NCBI GenBank assembly: GCA_003153055.1
Contig: PMBV01000307.1
Location: 1 to 10,138, forward strand
DNA length: 10,138 bases
Reading direction: 5' to 3'
From: Myxococcales bacterium
Lineage (GTDB): Bacteria > Myxococcota > Myxococcia > Myxococcales > Myxococcaceae
Position 1 is the stretch's first letter, and every line of letters starts with the position of its first letter. The notes beneath the pieces were generated by a model, which was given only the letters and a program-made list of their open reading frames with translations, did not search any database and was not told the origin of the DNA. The position numbers were made by a program, and so were the translations under genes. Below, in pieces: positions 1 through 6,157 of the stretch.

Positions 1-1457
1 TTGTAGTCGAGCACCGAGTTGCCCATGAGGCGGTTGCGACCGTGAACGCCACCCGAGGCCTCGCCGGCGACGAACAACCCGGGGATGTTCGTCTCACAGC
101 GCTCGTTGATTTCGATTCCGCCGTTTTGGTAGTGCAGTGTGGGAAAGACCAGCATCGGCTCTTTGGTGATGTCGATGCCGAAGCGCCCGAACTGCCGCAC
201 CATGCCGGGGAAGTGGTGTTGGGTGTAGCCGGGCCCGTGAATCATATCGATGAGCGGAGAGTCGAGCCACACGCCAGCGCGGCGGGCGTAGGTTTCGACG
301 CCGTTGTTGCGCTCGGTGCACTCGCGAATGATGGCGGCGCTCTCGACGTCGCGGGGCTCGCGAGGGTCGACGAAGAGCTGGCCGTGCTTGTTGACGGGTT
401 GGCCCCCGGCGCCGCGGATCTTCTCGGTGATGAGGAAGCCGGCGATCTGCTCGGGGAACACGGCTCCGGTGGGGTGGTATTGCACCGAGTCCATGAACTT
501 CAGGTTGGCCCCGGCGCGGTAGGCCATCACCAAGCCGTCGCCGGTGGCGCCGTAGTGGTTGGTGGTGGCGAAGCCGCGAATGTGGAGCCTCCCGAAGCCG
601 CCCGTGGTGATGACGGTGGCCTTGGCCTTGACCGTGAGGATCTGCTCGGTGTCGAGGCTGAAGAGGACCGCCCCGGCACACTTGCCCTCGTCATCGAGCA
701 CCAGCTCGACGGCCGGCTCGAACTCGCGGACGTTGATTTTCTGAGGGTGGTTCATCACCTCGTCCATCAGCGTTCGCATGATGATGGCGCCGATGTAGTC
801 GCGGCACGACACCATGCGCTTGCGTGAGGTGCCGCCGCCGTGGAGCACGTGGAGCGAGCCGTCGGGCTGCTTGTCCCAGATGACGCCGAGCTTCTCCAGC
901 TCCTGGACGATTTCTGGGCCGTCCTCGGTGAGCACCTTGACCAGCTCGGGCGTGTTCTCGAAGTGGCCACCGCCGAGCGCGTCGAGGTAGTGCCTGGTGG
1001 GCGAGTCACCGGGGGCCACCGCCGCCTGCATGCCACCCTCGGACATGATGGTGTTCGCGTCGCCCAGGCGCAGCTTGGTCACCAAGAGCGAGTTGACGCC
1101 GTTCTGCATCGCGGTGATGGCCGCCCAGCTCCCGGCCCCGCCGCCGCCGATGATGAGCAGGTCGGTCTCGTAGTCGGGTCGCTCGAGGTGCACGTCCATC
1201 AGGCGCGGCTCGACCATCGAGTGCGCTTCGAGCAGCTCAGCCACCTCGGTCGTCAGCTCCTCACCCTTGTTCGGCCCCACCCGAACCTTGCGCCGAGCGC
1301 CGACCGAGTAGTCGGGGTGGAACTTGGTGAGCACGTCGGCTCGGTCCTCCGCCTTCATGGGCGGAAAGACAGCCTTGCCCAGCTTCGCCAGCTCGAGCCG
1401 CGGGAACCGCGTCTCGTCGACCTTCTTCACCAGCCCTGACAGGTATTCCGGATACAT
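1..1457 (-). CDS. Fumarate reductase/succinate dehydrogenase-like flavoprotein subunit (3' end beyond window)
   Basis: FAD-dependent subunit that interconverts succinate and fumarate, or a related dicarboxylate, passing electrons to the Fe-S protein encoded upstream. 485 codons are visible and the C-terminus lies off the left edge. The FAD Rossmann motif GGGGAG is at residues 104-109, after an unusual N-terminal extension of about 95 residues. Family motifs follow: ANT-IMSEGG at 134-141, TTGGFGR at 284-290, QYHPTG at 326-331, TEKIRGAGG at 344-352, HY-NGGI at 442-448 and GEASGGVHGRNRLMGNS at 465-481. The substrate/catalytic residues known from FrdA/SdhA therefore appear present (H328, R348, H442, R476). 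Where SdhA and FrdA carry the FAD-linking His (SHT) there is N135, so FAD should be bound non-covalently, as in L-aspartate oxidase. The Glu of the usual RGEGG is Ala350. The ATG at 1457 follows GGGAGA and lies 14 bp after the Fe-S gene, indicating one operon. The family is secure; the substrate and direction are not. Confidence 0.9.
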   Translation of the reverse strand, partial: MYPEYLSGLVKKVDETRFPRLELAKLGKAVFPPMKAEDRADVLTKFHPDYSVGARRKVRVGPNKGEELTTEVAELLEAHSMVEPRLMDVHLERPDYETDLLIIGGGGAGSWAAITAMQNGVNSLLVTKLRLGDANTIMSEGGMQAAVAPGDSPTRHYLDALGGGHFENTPELVKVLTEDGPEIVQELEKLGVIWDKQPDGSLHVLHGGGTSRKRMVSCRDYIGAIIMRTLMDEVMNHPQKINVREFEPAVELVLDDEGKCAGAVLFSLDTEQILTVKAKATVITTGGFGRLHIRGFATTNHYGATGDGLVMAYRAGANLKFMDSVQYHPTGAVFPEQIAGFLITEKIRGAGGQPVNKHGQLFVDPREPRDVESAAIIRECTERNNGVETYARRAGVWLDSPLIDMIHGPGYTQHHFPGMVRQFGRFGIDITKEPMLVFPTLHYQNGGIEINERCETNIPGLFVAGEASGGVHGRNRLMGNSVLDY

Positions 1458-1471
1458 GGGTCTCCCGAGGA

Positions 1472-2203
1472 CTACTCGGTGTCTCGCGCGTAGTAGAGGT
1501 TGACGAGGTCTTCTTTGCTCAATGCCATCAACTTCACGTACTCCGCGTCGAAGGCGTGCTGTTTGACTTCTTCGACCCTCGCCTCGAGCTCTGGGCTGTC
1601 TTTGTGAAGGTAGCGACCGTAGAGACGCTTCCCGAGGATGGCGACCTTGTGCTGCACAATCTCCGCCGGGCAGCGCAGCGCGCACAGCCCACAGGCCACG
1701 CAGTCGAACGAGAGGTCCATCAGGCTCTCGAGGTCTCCGCGAATCGCCGCCTGCACGTAGTCCATCACCTGGATGCCCTGAGGGCAGGCCTTGGTGCAGG
1801 TGTTGCACGCCACGCAGCGCGAGATGACCGGGTAGATCTGCTTGATGGTGTTGACGTCTGGCTTGAGCTGCTCCAGGTCGTAGATCGCCTTCTCGATGGG
1901 CACCGCGGGAATCTGGGTGAGCGACATGCCCTCCTGAACGAGGGTCGTGCAGGCGAGGCCGGTGTGAATCTTGTAGTCGCCGGGGAGGCGGAAGATGGTC
2001 CCGCAGGCGCCACAGAAGCCCTCGCGGCAGCCGGCTCCGCGGACGATCTGGTTGCCCGCGTACTCGATGGCCCGCATGATGGTCGCGTGCTCTGGCACCG
2101 ACTGCCGCTTGCCCATGATGTACACCGTCACCATGCGCACCGCGGTCTTCGGCACGGGCGTCGTGCTGCTGAACGGAGTCACCTCGGCCTGTTCACTGCT
2201 CAT
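1472..2203 (-). CDS. Fumarate reductase/SDH-like iron-sulfur subunit with one 2Fe-2S and two 4Fe-4S motifs
   Basis: Electron-transfer partner of the flavoprotein downstream. Plant-type [2Fe-2S] ligands are C59, C64, C67 and C85 (CREGFCGAC...C). Two complete CxxCxxCxxxCP motifs follow at C130-C140 (CVACNTCTKACP) and C168-C178 (CVACGLCALRCP). Ordinary SdhB has one [4Fe-4S] and one [3Fe-4S] site with a shorter second motif; here both are full four-Cys sites, more like HdrC or TfrB-type proteins. The 243-residue protein is SdhB-sized and lacks the C-terminal CCG domains of TfrB. The start was set at ATG 2203 because GGGAGG lies 7 nt upstream; the frame stays open to an ATG at 2239, but those 12 residues lack a ribosome site. 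It is first in the operon, with a 14-bp gap to the flavoprotein gene. No signal peptide or membrane helix is seen, so the complex is probably cytoplasmic or peripheral. Confidence 0.88.
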   Translation of the reverse strand: MSSEQAEVTPFSSTTPVPKTAVRMVTVYIMGKRQSVPEHATIMRAIEYAGNQIVRGAGCREGFCGACGTIFRLPGDYKIHTGLACTTLVQEGMSLTQIPAVPIEKAIYDLEQLKPDVNTIKQIYPVISRCVACNTCTKACPQGIQVMDYVQAAIRGDLESLMDLSFDCVACGLCALRCPAEIVQHKVAILGKRLYGRYLHKDSPELEARVEEVKQHAFDAEYVKLMALSKEDLVNLYYARDTE

Positions 2204-2297
2204 CGGCCGGCCTCCCGCTGAACCCGCGAACGTTCTCAATGCGGTTGTGTTGAATCACCTGGGCGTTCCTTCCAGACTCGGAATGGTTGCGATTGGT

Positions 2298-2310
2298 CGG
2301 CATGATGCCG
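2298..2310. promoter_or_regulatory. 13-bp perfect palindrome, possible operator of the Fe-S/flavoprotein operon
   Basis: CGGCAT-g-ATGCCG has perfect 6-bp arms around one central base, about 95 bp upstream of the Fe-S subunit start. The symmetry is visible in the sequence; the operator role is a guess. Confidence 0.25.
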
Positions 2311-2467
2311 TCGCCAGGCGCTTCCAAGAACACCCGCAGGGATGAGGTTTCGAACTCTTGTGAGCAGGTGGCCGCCCACACCTTCGGGTAGCTCGAAGCG
2401 CCACGCCGCACCGCGGCAGAGCCCGTTTTGGGGCATCGAAATGGGGCCCGGGCCGCAGTCAATGCGC

Positions 2468-2481
2468 TTGATCTACATCAT
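2468..2481. promoter_or_regulatory. FNR/CRP-family binding-site candidate
   Basis: TTGAT-CTAC-ATCAT matches the FNR consensus TTGAT-N4-ATCAA at 9 of 10 defined positions, with a perfect TGAT-N4-ATCA core. It lies between the fumarate-reductase-like operon (start 265 bp away) and the regulator gene (start 173 bp away). FNR control of fumarate reductase is well known in other bacteria; here it is suggested only by the match and the location. Confidence 0.4.
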
Positions 2482-2611
2482 CACCAGGAAACCCGGCGTA
2501 GTTCTGGGGGTTTGCTCGCAGTGCAGAGAATGTGCGCCGTGTTTCATGGGAGTTCTCCCGGCGCCAATCCTCGGCTATTCCCTCGGTGGGGCGTTGCTCC
2601 ATAATCGGGGC

Positions 2612-2633
2612 GGACGAGAATCGTAACTCGTCC
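2612..2633. promoter_or_regulatory. Perfect 7-bp inverted repeat just upstream of the regulator gene
   Basis: GGACGAG and CTCGTCC flank an 8-base spacer and end 20 bp before the ATG at 2654, between a CATAAT hexamer (2600-2605) and the AAGGAAGG ribosome site. NarL/LuxR-type regulators bind short inverted repeats, so an autoregulatory operator is possible. A hairpin in the mRNA leader is the alternative. Confidence 0.4.
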
Positions 2634-2653
2634 TGATTTGAAGGAAGGAACGA

Positions 2654-3280
2654 ATGGCCGAGGTCGAGCGCGCAGTCGAGCGCACCATCGACATTGTGGT
2701 CGCCGAGAAGAACCCGCTTCTGCAGGCGGGTTTGGCGAAGCTTTTCAAGGGGAAGGAGCGCTTCAACGTCGTTGGCATGGTCGACGACGGAGCTCGGTTC
2801 CTCGAGGAAATCAAACACACGCGGTGTGACGTCGGCGTCATCGGCTGGGAGATGCCCAACGTCGATGGCAAGGCAGTGCTGACCGCGATGCGGGGAAAGG
2901 CCGGGCCGCGCGTCGTCGTCTACACCGGCAGCGCGAACCCCGACTTGCCGCGGCAAGCCATGGCCCTCGGAGCGGCGGGCTTCGCCTCCAAGCAAGATCG
3001 ACCCGAGCAGTTACTCGACACCGTCGACGCGGTGGCTGCTGGTCGAATGGCGTTTCCCTTCGTCGACGTGGCTCGCCTGTCGGCGGATCCCTTCTCGTCC
3101 CTGACTCCCCGCGAGCGAGAGCTGCTCGAGGAGCTCTCCGCCGGGCTCACCAATCAGCAGATGGCCAGCCGGACCGAGGTGTCGCTCAACACGGTCAAGT
3201 TCCACTTGAAGAACCTGTACGACAAGCTGGGGCTGGGAAACCGTGCCCAGGCCGTGGCCTTCTATATGAAGCATCGGTAG
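2654..3280 (+). CDS. NarL/FixJ-family regulator with atypical (pseudo-)receiver domain
   Basis: Two-domain transcription regulator of 208 residues. The receiver-like domain spans about residues 12-130 and the LuxR-type helix-turn-helix about 147-208 (LTPRERELLEELSAG, then NTVKFHLKNLYDKLG), which is complete and typical for DNA binding. The receiver has lost its acidic pocket: the usual Asp pair after beta-1 is E18-K19, and the phosphoacceptor Asp expected before W-x-MP is Gly64 (VIGWEMP). T91 and K113 remain. Aspartyl phosphorylation at the normal site is therefore impossible, so the protein probably acts constitutively or responds to protein or ligand binding, as reported for some atypical response regulators. 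The ATG at 2654 has a strong AAGGAAGG site 5 nt upstream. No histidine kinase gene is adjacent. Confidence 0.88.
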   Translation: MAEVERAVERTIDIVVAEKNPLLQAGLAKLFKGKERFNVVGMVDDGARFLEEIKHTRCDVGVIGWEMPNVDGKAVLTAMRGKAGPRVVVYTGSANPDLPRQAMALGAAGFASKQDRPEQLLDTVDAVAAGRMAFPFVDVARLSADPFSSLTPRERELLEELSAGLTNQQMASRTEVSLNTVKFHLKNLYDKLGLGNRAQAVAFYMKHR

Positions 3281-3409
3281 GTGCTTCGCCTGGCGGTGCT
3301 CGCCGCTAGAATGACAGAGGGTGCGGGACAAGGTGGCAACTCCGCGTCGAGACCACCACTCGCTCCTCGGGGACCCGGGTGGGGCACAGCTTGTGCAGCG
3401 AGTCGAGGC

Positions 3410-3829
3410 ATGCGCCGATACCCACGAGGCCTCACCCTCATCGAAATCATCGTCGTCATCACCATCCTCTCGCTGCTGATGGCGGCTGTCGGGGTGTATG
3501 CCATTCAGCAGCTCGTTGACTCGAAGCGCTCCATCGCGAGGATCGACGTGCGGAACGCCCTCGACGCGGTGGAGACTTACCGCGTCACCAAGGGGCGCTA
3601 CCCCTCGACGGCCGAAGGCTTCCGCGCGGTCGTGGAGGCGAGGGTCCTCAAGCGGCTCCCGAAGGACCCTTGGGGCACACCCCTCGGCTACGCCCTCGAG
3701 TCAGGCGAGCCCGTCGTCACCTCCTTCGGCGCCGATGGAACCGAAGGGGGTCAAGGAGAGGACCTCGATGTCTCCAGCCGGGACCTGGACGATGCCCCAG
3801 ACCGGGGCAGGGCCGAGGCTCGCAACTGA
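3410..3829 (+). CDS. gspG: Type II secretion major pseudopilin, GspG type
   Basis: Pseudopilin subunit expected to polymerise into the periplasmic pseudopilus of a type II secretion system. The short basic leader MRRYPRG precedes LTLIEIIVVITILSLL: class III prepilin cleavage after Gly7, Glu at +5, then a hydrophobic helix for inner-membrane storage. GspG hallmarks follow: GRYPSTAEGFRAVV, LPKDPWGTPLGY, and FGADGTEGGQGEDLDV, the region that binds calcium in GspG. At 139 residues it is near family length, somewhat short between the GRYP and DPWG motifs. The start is placed at ATG 3410 because the leader then has normal length; the frame is open upstream to 3281 but would add 43 unlikely residues. 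The ribosome site is weak (GAGG very close to the ATG). No other gsp gene is nearby, so it is a stand-alone paralogue. Confidence 0.85.
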   Translation: MRRYPRGLTLIEIIVVITILSLLMAAVGVYAIQQLVDSKRSIARIDVRNALDAVETYRVTKGRYPSTAEGFRAVVEARVLKRLPKDPWGTPLGYALESGEPVVTSFGADGTEGGQGEDLDVSSRDLDDAPDRGRAEARN

Positions 3830-3904
3830 GGCTGCTCATACCACCGCTTCGAAAACCGACGAAATGGCATAGAACGATGGAGGCGCCCCGGGCGACCGCA
3901 CTCC

Positions 3905-4684
3905 ATGATCATGCTCGTCCTCCTGGGGGCCCTGAAACCTCCACTCTGTGTCGTCGCCGCCGAGGAGCTCAGCCGTCGGCTCGGGCCGACGTGGGCCCAC
4001 GCCCTGGAGCAGCGGCTGAATCGGCCAGTCGTGCTCGCCCCGGCCTGCGAGGGGGAATCGTTGCGGGTGACGCTCGACGGGGAACTGGTCTCGGTGGTCT
4101 ACCAGCCAGTTGGGCACTCGCGGACCTTCCGCCTCGAGACTGCGGAGGTGCTCTCGCTCCTGGCGGCCACCATGGTCGACCCGCGGGTTCAGGCTGAGCT
4201 TCCGGACACCACGCCCACCCGCGCCCACGAGCACCTCTGGCTCTACGCCGGCTCAGGGGCTGGATTCGGCAGCGGCATCATCTCCCTGGCCCTCCACGCC
4301 GGAGCCGCGTACCGCTTCGAAGATTGGGCACTGGGGGCCGAGCTGTTGACGCTGGGGAACCCCGGAGCCGCGACGACGGAGACGAGCTCCCGCATCGGAC
4401 TCGGCGCGGTGGCCTGGTACGGGAAAGGCTCCACGCTACGCCTCGATGGCGGCCTGGGGCTGGGGTTCGTGAGTGTGTGGGCACCATGGGCAGCCCCCAG
4501 CGGCTCCCGCTACGGTGAGCTCATGGCCGGCTTGGTACGGCTCATGGCCAGGCTCCGGTGGGCTCCAGTCACGTGGCTCGGCATCTATGCGAGGGCCGAG
4601 GCGAACCTGGTGGTGTCGCTGGGAGCCAGCTCGGGAGCCGACACCTTCGCGGCGCTGCAGCTCGGCGCTGAGGTGATGCTCTGA
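3905..4684 (+). CDS. Exported hypothetical protein, possible outer-membrane beta-barrel, coupled to the sigma factor gene
   Basis: Not assigned to a named family. The 259-residue product begins with a hydrophobic stretch (residues 1-18, ending CVVAAEE) that could be a signal peptide, though it lacks the usual basic start. Residues 20-100 form a mixed domain (SRRLGPTWAHALEQRL, then VTLDGELVSVVY and a helix EVLSLLAATMVD). From about 110 to the end the sequence alternates small/Gly and hydrophobic/aromatic residues (GSGAGFGSGIISLALHAG, LRLDGGLGLGFVSVW), as in small beta-barrels. The ATG at 3905 is used because an in-frame stop lies at 3869-3871 and only an ATG at 3911 competes; the ribosome site is weak. 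Its TGA overlaps the sigma-factor ATG by one base (TGATG), so the two are probably translationally coupled. A role as envelope sensor or partner is inferred from this context only. Confidence 0.6.
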   Translation: MIMLVLLGALKPPLCVVAAEELSRRLGPTWAHALEQRLNRPVVLAPACEGESLRVTLDGELVSVVYQPVGHSRTFRLETAEVLSLLAATMVDPRVQAELPDTTPTRAHEHLWLYAGSGAGFGSGIISLALHAGAAYRFEDWALGAELLTLGNPGAATTETSSRIGLGAVAWYGKGSTLRLDGGLGLGFVSVWAPWAAPSGSRYGELMAGLVRLMARLRWAPVTWLGIYARAEANLVVSLGASSGADTFAALQLGAEVML

Positions 4685-6024
4685 TGAGCCAGCACGATTG
4701 GCAGCGGTGGTCCACCCACGCCTCATCGGTCCGCGCCTACCTCCGCTCCGTCGAGTGGCGTGAGGACGAGCGGGCCGAGGTTCTTTCCGAGACAGCGCTG
4801 TCGGCCTCGGCCGTCACACCCCGCAGGCAAGACGACTCGGGCGTTCGCTCGTTCTTCGTAGGGTTCGCCGCCAACCTCCTCCGAAGGCGACGCAAGGAGG
4901 AGCTCAGAGAACGGACCTTGGCTGGCCACCTGGAGCTGGTGCCCTCGCCCCCGCCGGACCCCGAAGCCACCTTCGAGCAACGCGAGGAGCTCGCTCAGGT
5001 TTGGGCCGCCATCGCCAGCTTGCCCGAGGCCCAGCAGCAGATGCTGCGGCTGCTCGCCATCGACGGGCTCAGCCCTTCGGAGGCCGCGCGGCAGTTGGGG
5101 ATTCCTGAAGCCACCGCGCGCACCAGGCTCTTCCAGGCGAGGAAGAATCTCGACTCTCGTCTGGGGCGGCAGCCCACCGGCCGGAGAACCCGCGCGGCCC
5201 ACTTGCTGCTCGCGCTGGCGCTGTTGCTCATCGGTGGCGCGGCGCTGGCCACGGCGGTGCTTCCGTTCGTTCGACGGCTGACCCAGACGTCATCGAAGCC
5301 GCAGCAGGAAAGCACTCCTCGTGGCGCCCGCCGCGGTGGCTCGGCCACGAAAGAGTCCGCCGCACCTCCGGCCGCCGAGTCGGTCACCCCGGCTCCCGAC
5401 CCCTCGTTGCCCAGAGCCGTCCCAGTCCCAGCAGAAGGCGAGCCGACCCTCGCCCCGGGGCCTGGAGCCGAGCCCTCGGACCACGAAGCTGCCGCCGAGT
5501 CGCATGGGCGTGGAGACATCGTCACTGTTCACGCTTCGGCTGAGGAGCGCGCGCTCCCAAGACCCTCGAGGCGTCCTTCCTCCACCCCGAGCAGATCGCC
5601 CATGGCCGACGAGTCTCGAGAGTTGCCAGCGCCACCCCTCGTCGCCGCTTCGGAGGAGCCCATGGTGACTCCGTCGAGGGACCCCGTCGGCGCTCGAGCG
5701 GTGAATCCTGCGGCGGCTGGGACACGCGCGGGCCACGAGACAGGTCCTTCATCAGCGGCCATCATCGACGCCGATCGCTTCGAGCGTGCGCTGGCTGCTC
5801 ACCGAGGCCACGACGGCCACGCTGCCGTCGCCGCATGGACCGCGTTCCTCGTGACTGGGCCACGGGGCTCCCTCGAGACCGAGGCGCGCTTCCGGAGGGC
5901 CGAGGCACGGACCTGGCTCGGTGACTGGGCCACCGCCCGAGGAGAGTTGGAAGCGCTGCTCCCAATGGCGGCCGGCACCGGTCTCAAAGAAGACATCGAC
6001 CGGCTGCTGGCTCTTGAGCCGTAA
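4684..6024 (+). CDS. Membrane-tethered ECF-type sigma factor with periplasmic C-terminal domain
   Basis: A 446-residue fusion. Residues 9-75 resemble sigma region 2 (WSTHASSVRAYLRSVEW, then GVRSFFVGFAANLLRRRRK), although the usual acidic/Gln core motif is degenerate (ERAEVLSETAL). Residues 97-158 are a good sigma region 4: LAQVWAAIASLPEAQQQML, then LSPSEAARQLGIPEATARTRLFQARK, a helix-turn-helix for the -35 element. A basic patch and one transmembrane helix follow (about 172-195, AHLLLALALLLIGGAALATAVL), then a Pro/Ser/Ala/Arg-rich linker to about 355, then a helical TPR-like domain (about 360-446, FERALAAHRGHDGHAAVAAW, later ARTWLGDWATARGELEALLP). The topology would put the sigma part in the cytoplasm and the C-terminus in the periplasm, so release or signalling across the membrane is implied. 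No separate anti-sigma gene is seen. Translation is coupled to the preceding gene. It could also be a sigma-derived membrane regulator that no longer binds RNA polymerase. Confidence 0.8.
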   Translation: MSQHDWQRWSTHASSVRAYLRSVEWREDERAEVLSETALSASAVTPRRQDDSGVRSFFVGFAANLLRRRRKEELRERTLAGHLELVPSPPPDPEATFEQREELAQVWAAIASLPEAQQQMLRLLAIDGLSPSEAARQLGIPEATARTRLFQARKNLDSRLGRQPTGRRTRAAHLLLALALLLIGGAALATAVLPFVRRLTQTSSKPQQESTPRGARRGGSATKESAAPPAAESVTPAPDPSLPRAVPVPAEGEPTLAPGPGAEPSDHEAAAESHGRGDIVTVHASAEERALPRPSRRPSSTPSRSPMADESRELPAPPLVAASEEPMVTPSRDPVGARAVNPAAAGTRAGHETGPSSAAIIDADRFERALAAHRGHDGHAAVAAWTAFLVTGPRGSLETEARFRRAEARTWLGDWATARGELEALLPMAAGTGLKEDIDRLLALEP

Positions 6025-6042
6025 TGCCAATACAGCGCTCGA

Positions 6043-6071
6043 GTGACGTTGTCGTGACGTGATTCGAATCA
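6043..6071. promoter_or_regulatory. Direct repeat plus 12-bp palindrome upstream of the secreted MBL gene
   Basis: GTGACGT occurs at 6043-6049 and again at 6054-6060 (11-bp period, about one helical turn), directly followed by the perfect palindrome TGATTCGAATCA at 6060-6071 and the AT-rich TTGTAAT. All of it lies in the 133-bp gap before the GTG at 6158. The spacing suggests a regulator-binding region or promoter. TGTAAT at 6075-6080 could be a -10, but no -35 at 16-18 bp is convincing. Confidence 0.35.
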
Positions 6072-6157
6072 AATTGTAATGATTGTCCGATGGGTTGGCG
6101 TGGTAGCTGCGCATCTCGCCCGTGCCACTCCCGCCGCGTGCGCCGAAAGGCTGCCCC

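Larger units (their letters stand above)
2204..2653. other. Divergent intergenic control region
   Basis: 450 bp between the divergently transcribed Fe-S subunit gene and the NarL-type regulator gene. It contains three symmetric elements listed separately (2298-2310, 2468-2481, 2612-2633). Short open frames here resemble no family and have no ribosome sites, so no gene is called. No convincing -35/-10 pair could be assigned; CATAAT at 2600-2605 is a possible -10 for the plus-strand gene, without a good -35. Confidence 0.6.

Noticed and set aside
42..827. Long plus-strand open frame (261 codons) and similar ones at 840-1439 and 1556-2221
   Set aside because: They lie antisense to the flavoprotein and Fe-S genes, whose translations match family motifs throughout; GC-rich coding DNA yields such shadows.
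2193..2626. Small open frames on both strands in the divergent intergenic region
   Set aside because: They have no ribosome sites, no family resemblance, and mutually overlapping frames of odd composition.
2459..2995. 178-codon minus-strand frame opposite the regulator
   Set aside because: It is antisense to a clear receiver/HTH gene and has no recognisable domain.
3281..3409. N-terminal extension of the pseudopilin
   Set aside because: It would place 50 residues before the prepilin cleavage site, where leaders are normally short; ATG 3410 gives a normal seven-residue leader.
6122..6157. Upstream GTG start for the MBL gene
   Set aside because: It has no ribosome site; the GTG at 6158 has AAAGG at good spacing and begins a clean signal peptide.
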